From Paenarthrobacter sp. (GTDB lineage: Bacteria > Actinomycetota > Actinomycetes > Actinomycetales > Micrococcaceae), in assembly GCA_031179305.1 (NCBI GenBank), contig JAPSHX010000023.1:11272-54799 (forward strand): 43,528 bases of DNA. Direction: 5' to 3'. Below are positions 24,021 to 31,959 of this stretch, piece after piece. Numbering within the stretch: the stretch's first letter is position 1; every line of letters starts with the position of its first letter. The notes beneath the pieces were generated by a model that did no database searches, was not told the origin of the DNA, and worked only from the letters and a program-made list of their open reading frames with translations. The position numbers and the translations under genes were made by a program.

Positions 24021-25120
24021 GGTTTCCAAACCTTTCGTCGGGTGGACAGGGAGGACACGCCTCCCAGGAGCCTTTCAACAGCTTCGACAACCTGCTCCGG
24101 CGTTACCGAGCTCAGGCAGGGATGCCCGGGGACCGGGCAAACGCGGGAACGGGTGTTCTTGCAGGCCGCCTCCTGGTCTCCCAGCAGTTCCAGGGGGACG
24201 CCGTAGGGTGCCCATCGGATGGCCGGAACCACCGGGGCGAACAGGCACACAACTGGAGTGCCCACCGCTGCCGCCAGATGGGCCGGACCGGTATTGCCGG
24301 TAACCACGACGGCGGCTCCCGCCAGTACTGCTGCGAGCGTCCTGAGGTTGGTTCCTCCGCCGAGGTTCCTGGCGGAGGGGCCAGCCACCGTGGCTGTAAG
24401 CGACGTTTCGCCCGGGCCGCCTGTGACCACCACCCGGTGCCCATACGCTTCAAGAAGTTCCACCGTGGCAGCATGGTGCAGTGCCGGCCATGCCCTGGCC
24501 GGGGCAGCGGCTCCGGGGTGGACCACAATGTACGGGCCGTCATCAGCCAACCCGGCGGCTACCTCTTCAGGATCCGGGCCTGAGGTGATGCGCAGCTTTC
24601 CATCGTCGCCGTTCGGCAGCACATAGCCGCCGGCTTCTGCGATGGTGAGCGCCCGGACCGCTTCCGGCTGGTCCTCCGGAAAGTCTTCGCCCGGTTTGAG
24701 CCGGACGTCCAAGAGTGAGCCTGCGTAGTCCGTTGACGCCCCCGTGATCTTTTTGACGCCGGCCAGGCGCAAGAGCATCGCCAGTGGAAGCGGGGACTGA
24801 TGGAAGGACGTCAGGATCACGGCCTCCTGAATTCGTGAACTGCGGACAAACTCGATCAAGCCGCTGGCCATCTCATCCGTGACAGGGGGTGCCGGGTTCA
24901 CGATCCACGGGCATGCCCACGTGTGCACTTGGGTCACTCCCGGCAGCATCTCCGCAGCACTGGCTCCTTCGGGGCCGCAGAGCAGAACCACATCATTGGG
25001 CCGGCTGCCGTCGGGCCGGCTTCCGTCGGGCCGGCTTCCGTTCGCGACTGCACGAAGGGCTGGTCCTGAAAGGAGGACATCCCCCATGCTGTCCAAGCGG
25101 GCTACCAGGACGCGGCTCAT
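24017..25120 (-). CDS. GT9 glycosyltransferase (heptosyltransferase type), copy 2
   Basis: 367 aa. VLVARLDSMGDVLLSGPALR is the N-terminal GT9 motif and VVTGNTGPAHLAAAVGTPVV the donor-binding motif. YIVVHPGAAAPARAWP is the conserved central block, and CKNTRSRVCPVPGHPC is a Cys-rich segment often found in this family. An N-terminal GSRPD tandem repeat (about 29-43) interrupts the first alpha/beta region. The gene is coupled to gmhB upstream and the GT4-like gene downstream by ATGA overlaps. Confidence 0.88.
   Translation of the reverse strand: MSRVLVARLDSMGDVLLSGPALRAVANGSRPDGSRPDGSRPNDVVLLCGPEGASAAEMLPGVTQVHTWACPWIVNPAPPVTDEMASGLIEFVRSSRIQEAVILTSFHQSPLPLAMLLRLAGVKKITGASTDYAGSLLDVRLKPGEDFPEDQPEAVRALTIAEAGGYVLPNGDDGKLRITSGPDPEEVAAGLADDGPYIVVHPGAAAPARAWPALHHAATVELLEAYGHRVVVTGGPGETSLTATVAGPSARNLGGGTNLRTLAAVLAGAAVVVTGNTGPAHLAAAVGTPVVCLFAPVVPAIRWAPYGVPLELLGDQEAACKNTRSRVCPVPGHPCLSSVTPEQVVEAVERLLGGVSSLSTRRKVWKP
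24995..25039. repeat. 15-base tandem repeat inside GT9 copy 2
   Basis: Three units of the GTCGGGCCGGCTTCC type (24995-25009, 25010-25024, 25025-25039) encode GSRPD repeats. The second and third units are identical, indicating recent duplication or active slippage. Confidence 0.85.
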
Positions 25121-25671
25121 ACACGGGCATCCTGTTCTTCCAGTGCCCCGGAGAGCAGGAGCTCCACTGCCTGTCCCAAGTCTTCCGCAACAAATCCGGC
25201 GGCCTCGATTTCCTGCTGCCGGGTTACTTTAGTGGGCACCAGGACAGCCCTCGCACCCGCCGCGGCGGCCGCCTCCATGTCAGCACCAATGTCGCCAACG
25301 AAAGCAACCTCCGCTGGCGTGACTCCTAAGGTGCTGCACGCTCCCAGGATCATGCCGGGAGCCGGTTTGCGGCAGTTGCAGCCATCCTCCGGTCCGTGCG
25401 GACAGATTTCCCACACATCGAACGGACCCAACATCTGCTCCACCCGCTGATTAACGGAGTGCATTTGCTCCAACGTCAACAGCCCGCGCGCCACGCCCGA
25501 CTGGTTGGTCACCACTCCGGTGGCGAGTCCTGCCCGGCGCACTCTCTGAAGCGCTTCAAGGGCACCATCCATAGGCCGCACCAGCTGCGGATCGCCATTG
25601 TAGGGCACGTCAACAACGAGTGTTCCATCGCGGTCAAACAGGACCGCCTTCAACGTTCCGGTTCCTCCCAT
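25117..25671 (-). CDS. gmhB: D-glycero-D-manno-heptose 1,7-bisphosphate 7-phosphatase
   Basis: 184 aa HAD-superfamily phosphatase. LFDRDGTLVVDVPYNGDP has the nucleophilic DxD pair, GVVTNQSGVARG follows as motif II, and CPHGPEDGCNCRKPAPGM supplies the GmhB-type zinc-binding His/Cys cluster plus motif III Lys. FVGDIGADMEAA is motif IV. It removes the 7-phosphate between the kinase and adenylyltransferase steps of HldE. It is the first gene of the seven-gene operon. The related HisB-N phosphatase is less likely because all neighbours are heptose genes. Confidence 0.9.
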   Translation of the reverse strand: MGGTGTLKAVLFDRDGTLVVDVPYNGDPQLVRPMDGALEALQRVRRAGLATGVVTNQSGVARGLLTLEQMHSVNQRVEQMLGPFDVWEICPHGPEDGCNCRKPAPGMILGACSTLGVTPAEVAFVGDIGADMEAAAAAGARAVLVPTKVTRQQEIEAAGFVAEDLGQAVELLLSGALEEQDARV

Positions 25672-25757
25672 ACCCGCAACGTTCCCCAGTTCTCCGGACG
25701 CTAAACAGTGCGGCCGTGAGAAGTTTCCTGCAGCTAGACTCCTAGCGGGAGGCCACT

Positions 25758-26720
25758 ATGGACACAGCTTTGGACAGTCGCAACAGCAATGATCAACCCC
25801 TGCTGCTTGCCCTGCGCGCTTTGAAACTCGGCGATCTCCTGGTCGCGGTTCCCGCGCTCCGCGGGTTGCGGCGGGCGTTCCCCGAGCACCGCATTTTGTA
25901 TGCCGCGCCTGCGTGGATCGCTGAGGCCTTGGAGCTTGTGGGCGGCATTCACCACCTGCCGACACCAGGGCTCGACGATCCCCTGACAGTCCCCCGGGGT
26001 GCCGTGGATATCGCTGTGAACCTCCATGGGAACGGCGCAGAGAGCCGTTTGCGGATTGAAGAACTGCAGGCCAACCGGGTGGTGGCGCACGCTTCCACCG
26101 GCACTGATGGACCTCGGTGGACCACCGGCATCCCGGAGCGCGAGCGCTGGACCCGGCTGCTCAACTGGCACGGTATTGATGCTGACCCCCTGGACTATCG
26201 GCTGAATCGCCCCGCCGTTCCTTCGCCGCGTCCGGGGGCAACCGTGATCCATGTGGGCGCGGCCTATGGCAGCAGGCTCTGGCCGGTGGAGCGCTTCGCG
26301 GATGTTGCCGTCGAGCTCTCTGCTGCGGGGCACGATGTAGTTCTCACGGGCGGCACCTCCGAGCGCGCCCGGGCCGAGGAGACGGCTGCCCTGGCGAAAC
26401 TCAAGGGAGCAAACCTCGACGGCGGACTGCTGGCCGGGCGCCAAGGTCTCGCCGAGTTTGCGGCCACCATCGCCGAAGCCCGGCTGGTGATCTCAGCCGA
26501 CACCGGCGCGGCCCATCTGGCATCCGCCTATGAACGTCCATCCGTGGTGCTGTTCGGCCCCGCGCCCGCGGAGGAATGGGGACCGCCGCCCGGACCGCAC
26601 GTGGTGCTCACCGCCGTCGAACTCCGCCGCGGTGATGTGTTTTCCGCCGATCCCGATCCGGCGCTTTTGGCCGTCAGCGTTCGTGATGTTTTAGCGGCGG
26701 TGGAGCGGCTGGGCGTCTAG
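25758..26720 (+). CDS. GT9 glycosyltransferase (heptosyltransferase type), copy 3
   Basis: 320 aa. LALRALKLGDLLVAVPALRG is the N-terminal GT9 motif, VDIAVNLHGNGAES the next block, ATVIHVGAAYGSRLWP the central donor-side segment and ISADTGAAHLASAYERPSVV the C-terminal signature. GGGAGG lies at 25748-25753 before the ATG, and TAGACT at 25735-25740 could be a -10. It diverges from gmhB across 86 bases, so the two may share a regulated promoter region. It is the third heptosyltransferase-type gene of the locus. Confidence 0.87.
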   Translation: MDTALDSRNSNDQPLLLALRALKLGDLLVAVPALRGLRRAFPEHRILYAAPAWIAEALELVGGIHHLPTPGLDDPLTVPRGAVDIAVNLHGNGAESRLRIEELQANRVVAHASTGTDGPRWTTGIPERERWTRLLNWHGIDADPLDYRLNRPAVPSPRPGATVIHVGAAYGSRLWPVERFADVAVELSAAGHDVVLTGGTSERARAEETAALAKLKGANLDGGLLAGRQGLAEFAATIAEARLVISADTGAAHLASAYERPSVVLFGPAPAEEWGPPPGPHVVLTAVELRRGDVFSADPDPALLAVSVRDVLAAVERLGV

Positions 26721-26724
26721 AGCT

Positions 26725-27504
26725 TCATTCCGGGGCCGTTCCGTCTTGAAGTTGGGCTTCTTCGTCCAGCAACTGCGTTTGGAGGGACACCAGAATCTTG
26801 GAAAGCTTGCGCGAGACTTGCATCTGCGACATTCCCAGGGCCTCGGCAATGGTGGACTGTGTTTCCTCGCGGTAGTAGCGGCGGTAGAGCAAGTGCCGGT
26901 CCTCGGCACTCAGGCCACGAATGGCGTTGCGAAGGGCCAGTACGTCTTCGAGCCGGTCTGTGGGGCAACCAAAAGCAGAAAGCGAGCCTTGGATTCCGTC
27001 GCGCCCCTCGGATGCCGGAGCGTCCAGGGAATCCGGGCGCTTGCTGGTGCCGGCCATGAGCGCTTCCCGCACCTGGCATGGCTCCAAGCTGAGATCCTCC
27101 GCCACCTCCTCCGGAGATGGCGTGCGTTGCAGCGTTTGGGTCATTTCCTCCGTCCGGGCCAACACTTGGCGCCGGACGTCCTGAATGGTGCGGGGCGGAC
27201 GAACAACCCAGCAATGGTCGCGGAGATAGCGCTTGACCTCCCCGGCGATGGTGGGCGCGGCGTAGGCGGGGAAACTGACGCCCTTCGACTCGTCGTAGCC
27301 GCGCGAGGCCTTGATGAGGCCCATGAAGGCAACCTGCCTTACGTCGTCGAGGTCGTGCGTGTGGGCTGAGTATCTGGCGGCAATGGACTTGGCCAAGTTG
27401 AGGTGGTCCAGGACCAGGCTGTCCTGGAAGCTCTGCCGAATGCTGCCTTCCGGTTTGCAGGCAGGGGTCCTGGTTTGGACGTTGTGGGGTCGGGTTTGAC
27501 GCAT
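26725..27504 (-). CDS. RNA polymerase sigma factor, SigB/SigF family
   Basis: 259 aa sigma-70 factor of the general-stress/sporulation type. Region 2 is visible in DLDDVRQVAFMGLIKASRGY and FPAYAAPTIAGEVKRYLRDH, region 3 in PSPEEVAEDLSLEP, and the region 4 HTH in STIAEALGMSQMQVSRKLSK. No anti-sigma or anti-anti-sigma gene is adjacent, so control must come from elsewhere. It converges with GT9 copy 3 (four bases apart) and diverges from the GAF-ANTAR gene. AAGGA precedes the start at a usable distance. Confidence 0.9.
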   Translation of the reverse strand: MRQTRPHNVQTRTPACKPEGSIRQSFQDSLVLDHLNLAKSIAARYSAHTHDLDDVRQVAFMGLIKASRGYDESKGVSFPAYAAPTIAGEVKRYLRDHCWVVRPPRTIQDVRRQVLARTEEMTQTLQRTPSPEEVAEDLSLEPCQVREALMAGTSKRPDSLDAPASEGRDGIQGSLSAFGCPTDRLEDVLALRNAIRGLSAEDRHLLYRRYYREETQSTIAEALGMSQMQVSRKLSKILVSLQTQLLDEEAQLQDGTAPE

Positions 27505-27646
27505 GGGGCTTCAATCCTTAACCAGCTAAGTGGGGGTGAGCCCACGGCAAGACTCGTTAAAAAGAGAAGCACACTTACTATTAGCTTTCAACGGGTTCCC
27601 GGGGTTAGTCTCGAAAGGTAGCCACAATCAGGGATCGGAGTTCCTC

Positions 27647-28387
27647 ATGGAAGACCCCCAGCTCGCCGAGCCGACTACAGTGGTGGCCGATATCCAAGAC
27701 CTGCTGCTCGACACCCCGGACGTTGAAGCGTTCCTTGAAGAGTTGGCCAGACACTCGGCAGGCATGTTCAGCACGCCCGGAAACGAGGTTTACTGCGGCA
27801 TCACGCTGATGCGTCATCGCTCCGCAGGGACGGTAGCAAGCAGCGGCGAGCGTGCCAGGATGCTTGACGAATTGCAATACAACTTCGCCGACGGCCCGTG
27901 CCTCCGCGCTTGCCGTGAAGTCACACAAGTGCATATTCCGGATTTCGCCAAGGACAACACTTGGCTGGAGTACAACAAAATCGTCACCGAACACGGCATC
28001 CGGTCAGTCCTGGCTGTGCCGTTCCCCCTTAGCGATGACGCTGCCCGGGCAGGACTCAACCTCTACTCCGAACACGCCAACGCCTTCGACCAAGCCGCTG
28101 TGCAACGCGCCAACGACTACGTGCAGCAGGCATCCAAGGGCCTGCGCCTGGCAGTGCTGATCGCGGAGCACAGCCAGACCGCCACCAACCTCAGGGCAGC
28201 CATGGAATCCCGCACCGTGATTGACGTGGCGACGGGAATCATCATTGCCCAGAACCGCTGCACCCAACAGGAGGCCATGGAACTCATCAAGAAGGCCTCC
28301 AGCAACCGGAACGTCAAGCTTCGGGTGGTGGCACAGGCCATAGTTGAATCCGCAGGCGGCGGGCCTGTTCAGACGTACTTCAAGTAG
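27647..28387 (+). CDS. GAF-ANTAR RNA-binding antiterminator protein
   Basis: 246 aa. The N-terminal ~150 residues resemble a GAF sensor domain (DELQYNFADGPCLRACRE, then VLAVPFPLSDDAARAGLNLY). Residues ~180-235 are an ANTAR domain (ESRTVIDVATGIIIAQNRCT, then AMELIKKASSNRNVKLRVVA) that binds paired RNA hairpins to prevent termination. Common in actinobacteria as one-component stress regulators. The start at 27647 has CGGAG upstream and fits MEDPQLAEP; the longer frame from 27530 lacks support. TACTAT at 27576-27581 is a possible -10. Its RNA targets are not identifiable here. Confidence 0.92.
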   Translation: MEDPQLAEPTTVVADIQDLLLDTPDVEAFLEELARHSAGMFSTPGNEVYCGITLMRHRSAGTVASSGERARMLDELQYNFADGPCLRACREVTQVHIPDFAKDNTWLEYNKIVTEHGIRSVLAVPFPLSDDAARAGLNLYSEHANAFDQAAVQRANDYVQQASKGLRLAVLIAEHSQTATNLRAAMESRTVIDVATGIIIAQNRCTQQEAMELIKKASSNRNVKLRVVAQAIVESAGGGPVQTYFK

Positions 28388-28423
28388 TGCTTCGCTTTGG
28401 TGCGCTAGCCGGCGTGTCGGGCG

Positions 28424-28819
28424 CTAGCCCTGCATCGCACCGATGATGGCGCCCATAGCCGTGAAGGTGACTACGTTGTAGCTGGCGTTGATCGCGAACA
28501 GTGTCAGGCTACGGCGTTCGAAAAGGTAGTTCACCCCCAGCGCTGTTGCCACCCATCCCAGTCCTGCGGCCAACCCGGCAAGGGTCCCGAACGCGAAACC
28601 AGCGCGACCAATGAATGCCGCCAGGAACACGGCCATCACCAGGGCGAGGATGAACGAGCCCACGAAGACACGAGCCGTTCCCGATTTCAGTTGCTCATCG
28701 CTGACACCGGCGGCCTTCTGCCACGGCTTGGCGAACAACAGCGAGTACCACAGCCCACCCACCACGAACGTGGCGAGCGCGGCCAGAAGCACGGCGAGCC
28801 AGTTGATCTGAATGTCCAT
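28424..28819 (-). CDS. DUF1761 membrane protein
   Basis: 131 aa with four hydrophobic segments. NWLAVLLAALATFVVGGLWY is the DUF1761 N-terminal signature, with LLFAKPWQKAAG just after it; LFAINASYNVVTFTAMGAII closes the protein. Members are small integral membrane proteins of unknown function. It lies on the same strand downstream of the AraC-type regulator but with an 80-base gap, so co-regulation is possible rather than certain. Confidence 0.85.
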   Translation of the reverse strand: MDIQINWLAVLLAALATFVVGGLWYSLLFAKPWQKAAGVSDEQLKSGTARVFVGSFILALVMAVFLAAFIGRAGFAFGTLAGLAAGLGWVATALGVNYLFERRSLTLFAINASYNVVTFTAMGAIIGAMQG

Positions 28820-28899
28820 CGGTGTCCTCTCAAAGGCGGGCAGTTCTTGAATGGACAGTACGTCTGTGAGCTTCCGCAGTCTTGTAAAAACCCCGCACG

Positions 28900-29775
28900 C
28901 TACCCGGCTACTTCCTCAAGCGGGACAAAAGTGGCGTACTCCGCTCCGTAGTTCCGCACCACCTGCAGGTATTCCGACAGCGTGAACCCGCTGAACCGCT
29001 TGAAGGTTCGAATGAGGTGTGGCTGATCGTAGTAATCGGCCAAATGGAGGAGTTCACGGCCCGGGACTGACCCCTTCGGGAGGGCGGCTGCCTGCTTCAC
29101 GATCCTGTTGAACCGGCACACGTCGGAGTACGCCTTAGCCGTGGTTCCACAATCCCGTATCATGATGCGTTCCAACGTGGACGTGCTGATCCCCAAATCC
29201 TTGGCAAGCACGTTGATTTCCACATCCTGTTGCGCCAGGATCTGTGTGGCCTTTTCTGTCCGGGGATCTGCTTGGTAGCCCGGCTTGAGCCGTTGCTGAA
29301 GGAAATGGATCAGGGCCGCGAACGCCTGATCCGGTTCCGCGTTCGCGAGGCTCTCACGCAAGTTCGAAAAGCCCGGTAAGACAATTTCGGCGTCCACAAC
29401 CCGGTTCTGAAACTCCGACGGCGGCAAGCTGGTGAACGCTGCCATGCCGAAGGGAGTGAGGCGGGCACCGACGTTGAAAAGCTGGTCCGGGTTTTCGCTG
29501 ATCAGGTAGCTGCGCTGCAGGCCGGCGTAGAACCCGGTGGAAACTTCCGTCCCCCTGCTGGTTTCCTGCATACCCGTCTCACCCGAACCATCCGGCCCGT
29601 CCCCACGGTTCGGCGGGCTGATGAGGCGGTACGGGTCGGACAGATTGAGAATCAGGTGAGCTTCAGGCCCGGGAAGAATTTTCTCGTACCTTGCCCGCGG
29701 CTCGGCACGGACCAACCACAACTGGGTGACGAACGGCTGCAGCCCTGGCGGTGGCGGGCACTCTTGATAGAACAC
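28900..29775 (-). CDS. AraC-family transcriptional regulator
   Basis: 291 aa. The N-terminal domain (PPGLQPFVTQLWLVRAEP, then LILNLSDPYRL) is of the DUF6597 type found in many one-component AraC regulators. The C-terminal HTH pair is visible in INVLAKDLGISTSTLERIMI and YYDQPHLIRTFKRFSGFTLS. The ligand is unknown. It may control the DUF1761 gene downstream or itself. Confidence 0.85.
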   Translation of the reverse strand: MFYQECPPPPGLQPFVTQLWLVRAEPRARYEKILPGPEAHLILNLSDPYRLISPPNRGDGPDGSGETGMQETSRGTEVSTGFYAGLQRSYLISENPDQLFNVGARLTPFGMAAFTSLPPSEFQNRVVDAEIVLPGFSNLRESLANAEPDQAFAALIHFLQQRLKPGYQADPRTEKATQILAQQDVEINVLAKDLGISTSTLERIMIRDCGTTAKAYSDVCRFNRIVKQAAALPKGSVPGRELLHLADYYDQPHLIRTFKRFSGFTLSEYLQVVRNYGAEYATFVPLEEVAG

Positions 29776-29827
29776 AGGCCCAGTCTAGGCACCCACCCCC
29801 GCGAATCCCGGCTAAGACGAGTGGCAG

Positions 29828-30673
29828 TTACAGCAGGCTACGCAAAACCTGCGCCGCGCCGTCGTCGAGCACTGAAGCGGTGACCTCATCCGCAACGGAG
29901 ATTACCTCGTCGGGAGCCTGACCCATGGCAACGCCGCGGCCAGCCCAGGTGAGCATCTCGATATCGTTGCGTCCATCGCCCACGGCGACTGTGTTGGCCA
30001 GGTCCGTGCCGAGCTTATGGCGCAAGGCCTCCAATGCGCTTGCCTTGGTGACGCCCTCGGCCGCGATGTCCAACCAGGCGGTCCACCCCACCGAGTAGGT
30101 CACACCGGAAAGCCCGATGTGCTTGATCGCCTCGTTGAACTCGTCCGAAGTGTTCTCACTGCTGAAGACCACGACGCGGACCGCCGTGGAATCCAACATG
30201 GTCTGGAAGTCAACGCCGATGGATTCCACACCGAAACTGGCGTCCTGGAAGCGCTCCGTGGAGAGGAAGTTTCCGTCTTCATCCTCGAGCGCGTACTTGG
30301 CGTTCGGCAGCCGTTCGCGCAAGGCCTTGAGGGCCGGAGCGGGATCGAAAGTTGCCTTGTGGATGATCTCGTAGCCCTTCTCCAACGACGGATCGAGGCG
30401 AAGGGTCACGCCGCCGTTGCAGCACACGGCGTATCCTCGGTCGAGGCCGATCTGCTGGATGATGGGAAGCGTCGCATTAAGTGACCGGCCGGTGGCGATC
30501 ATGACGTCGTGACCGCTGGCCACCACCGCCTGCGCAGCGGAGCGAACAGCCGGCGACATGTGGCCGTCGTGGTCCACGAGTGTGCCGTCGACGTCCAATG
30601 CGATCATGAGCTTGTTGTTGTCATTTGGCTGGTCATCGATGCCAGCAACTGGAGTATCAGTCAAAATAGTCAT
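29828..30673 (-). CDS. Cof-type HAD-IIB phosphatase
   Basis: 281 aa. IALDVDGTLVDHDGHMSP carries the DxD nucleophile pair, MIATGRSLNATLP is motif II, VTKASALEALRHKLG holds the motif III Lys, and VAVGDGRNDIEMLTWAGRGV is motif IV. Cof-type enzymes dephosphorylate sugar phosphates, pyridoxal phosphate or flavin mononucleotide; the substrate is undetermined. In related actinobacteria a HAD gene like this neighbours serS; here the AbiEi-like gene separates the two. The first 20 residues form a likely unstructured extension, so a later start is possible. Confidence 0.9.
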   Translation of the reverse strand: MTILTDTPVAGIDDQPNDNNKLMIALDVDGTLVDHDGHMSPAVRSAAQAVVASGHDVMIATGRSLNATLPIIQQIGLDRGYAVCCNGGVTLRLDPSLEKGYEIIHKATFDPAPALKALRERLPNAKYALEDEDGNFLSTERFQDASFGVESIGVDFQTMLDSTAVRVVVFSSENTSDEFNEAIKHIGLSGVTYSVGWTAWLDIAAEGVTKASALEALRHKLGTDLANTVAVGDGRNDIEMLTWAGRGVAMGQAPDEVISVADEVTASVLDDGAAQVLRSLL

Positions 30674-30812
30674 GCTTACAGTAGAGCAGACACCCCCGAC
30701 ACTGAACTAGGACGGGCGCCACAGCTGTGGATTAACGGACGGTGAATAGTGACCTCCACTCATGGACTTTTCACCCTGCCTCGGACTTTTCAACCCCGCA
30801 CGCGCTGGTGAT

Positions 30813-30850
30813 TTGTCCACATATCGGTGCATAACCCGGGCACTATGCAC
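30813..30850 (+). promoter_or_regulatory. DnaA-box-like site and inverted repeat upstream of AbiEi-like gene 2
   Basis: TTGTCCACA at 30813-30821 is identical to the actinobacterial DnaA-box consensus. GTGCATA (30827-30833) / TATGCAC (30844-30850) is a perfect 7-bp inverted repeat with a 10-base spacer, a plausible operator for a winged-helix protein. The first AbiEi-like gene has TTTTCCACA (460-468) 50 bases before its start. A chance match is quite possible; I present this as a candidate. Confidence 0.35.
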
Positions 30851-30901
30851 ATAGCCCGTTTGGTTCGACGCCACATGGTCCCCGTCTGGCAACAGTGGTT
30901 C

Positions 30902-31930
30902 ATGGACTACCGAAACGAATTCATCGTGGCCGCCAGGTATGGGCTGGAATCAGGAACCGCACGGCAGCTTAGCCGCCGGTACAAGAAGGGCGAACTCATC
31001 AGGGTACGCAAGGGGATTTACGTCAACAAGGAGCGTTGGCTCGCACTCAAGCCTTGGCAACGATACGCGGCAACCGCCCAGGCCGTTGCCGCGGAAAACC
31101 CGACCGCGGAGTTCTGCTTTGAAACTGCGGCATTGTTCTGGGGCCTCCAAGTCGTAGGAGTCCCATCGCACATCCACCTTGCCACCGCTTCGCGCGGGCA
31201 TGCCGGATCCCGATGCCCGACCACCAGTGCAGCCGTTGTCGGACCCGCCGGCACCACCGGACTTGAGCGGGTTCGGGGGTATGGCGTTTACCGGCATTCT
31301 TATTCCACAGCTACCGTCAATCTCCGCGGGCAACAGCTCACGGATCTCCCGCAAACGGCGGTGGATGTCTTGGCCAGAGGGTCCTTCACCAAGGGAATCG
31401 TCTTGGCCGATCACGCAATCAGTAGATCCAGATTTCCCAAGCTTTTCACCAGCAAAGCGGCGCTTGGGGAAGCGGCGCAGGGACTGGGCTCAGAGGCAAA
31501 GAGGCAGCGGGTGGACTATATCCTTCGGTTCGCCGACAAGAACTCCGGATCTGCGGGTGAGTCACTCAGTCGTGCGCAGATGCACCTTTTGGGCTTCCCC
31601 GCCCCGGAGTTGCAGTGCGAGTTCCACGACGCCATGGGCTTCGTGGCCCGCACGGACTTCTTCTGGCGGGACCGAGGACTAATCGGGGAGTTCGACGGCG
31701 ATGCAAAGTACCTGCAAGACGAGTACCTGGCTGGCCGAAGTGCACGGGAAGTGGTGCTTGCCGAGAAAAGACGAGAGGACAGATTGCGTGCAATGGGGTT
31801 CGCGATCGTGCGCTGGGACTGGGCCACGGCCAACGATCCCGCAAAGCTCGCCGCAAAACTCCTCGCGGCCGGGCTAGCGCCTCGAAAGGACCCCGCTAAG
31901 CGGACAATTCACCAGCGCATGCACGGGTGA
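30902..31930 (+). CDS. AbiEi-like winged-helix plus DUF559/Vsr-like nuclease-fold protein, paralogue
   Basis: 342 aa paralogue of the 520-1497 product. N-terminus: YKKGELIRVRKGIY and CFETAALFWGLQVVGVP. C-terminus: ESLSRAQMHLLGFPAP, RTDFFW with Asp252, GEFDG at 262-266, Lys269, and RAMGFAIVRWDW. The nuclease-fold acidic and Lys positions are kept in both copies, arguing for activity rather than decay. No toxin partner is adjacent. The start is uncertain: MDYRNEF at 30902 aligns with MAFQELI of the other copy, but GTG 30827, ATG 30845 and ATG 30875 are in frame. The stop lies inside a 14-bp-stem hairpin. Located between the HAD and serS genes. Confidence 0.75.
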   Translation: MDYRNEFIVAARYGLESGTARQLSRRYKKGELIRVRKGIYVNKERWLALKPWQRYAATAQAVAAENPTAEFCFETAALFWGLQVVGVPSHIHLATASRGHAGSRCPTTSAAVVGPAGTTGLERVRGYGVYRHSYSTATVNLRGQQLTDLPQTAVDVLARGSFTKGIVLADHAISRSRFPKLFTSKAALGEAAQGLGSEAKRQRVDYILRFADKNSGSAGESLSRAQMHLLGFPAPELQCEFHDAMGFVARTDFFWRDRGLIGEFDGDAKYLQDEYLAGRSAREVVLAEKRREDRLRAMGFAIVRWDWATANDPAKLAAKLLAAGLAPRKDPAKRTIHQRMHG

Positions 31931-31939
31931 ATTGTCCGC
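31900..31939. terminator. Hairpin at the end of AbiEi-like gene 2
   Basis: Perfect 14-bp inverted repeat: GCGGACAATTCACC at 31900-31913 and its complement at 31926-31939, 12-base loop. The TGA (31928-31930) is inside the right arm. serS converges from 31960. No U-tract follows, so a terminator or a folded 3' end that shields the message are both possible. Confidence 0.6.
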
Positions 31940-31959
31940 TGGACGGTGATTCGCTGAGA

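Noticed and set aside
28402..28428. Hairpin from repeated GCGCTAGCC between GAF-ANTAR and DUF1761 genes
   Set aside because: The arms reduce to a six-base self-palindrome repeated directly; pairing is too weak to call a terminator.
30719..30821. Replication origin, from DnaA-like boxes
   Set aside because: Only one exact box and one imperfect match, no AT-rich unwinding region and no dnaA/dnaN neighbours.
30737..31949. GGACGGTGA on both sides of AbiEi-like gene 2 (30737-30745, 31941-31949) as target-site duplications
   Set aside because: Nine bases over 1.2 kb in GC-rich DNA, not at clean element ends and with no transposase or terminal inverted repeats; chance is likely.
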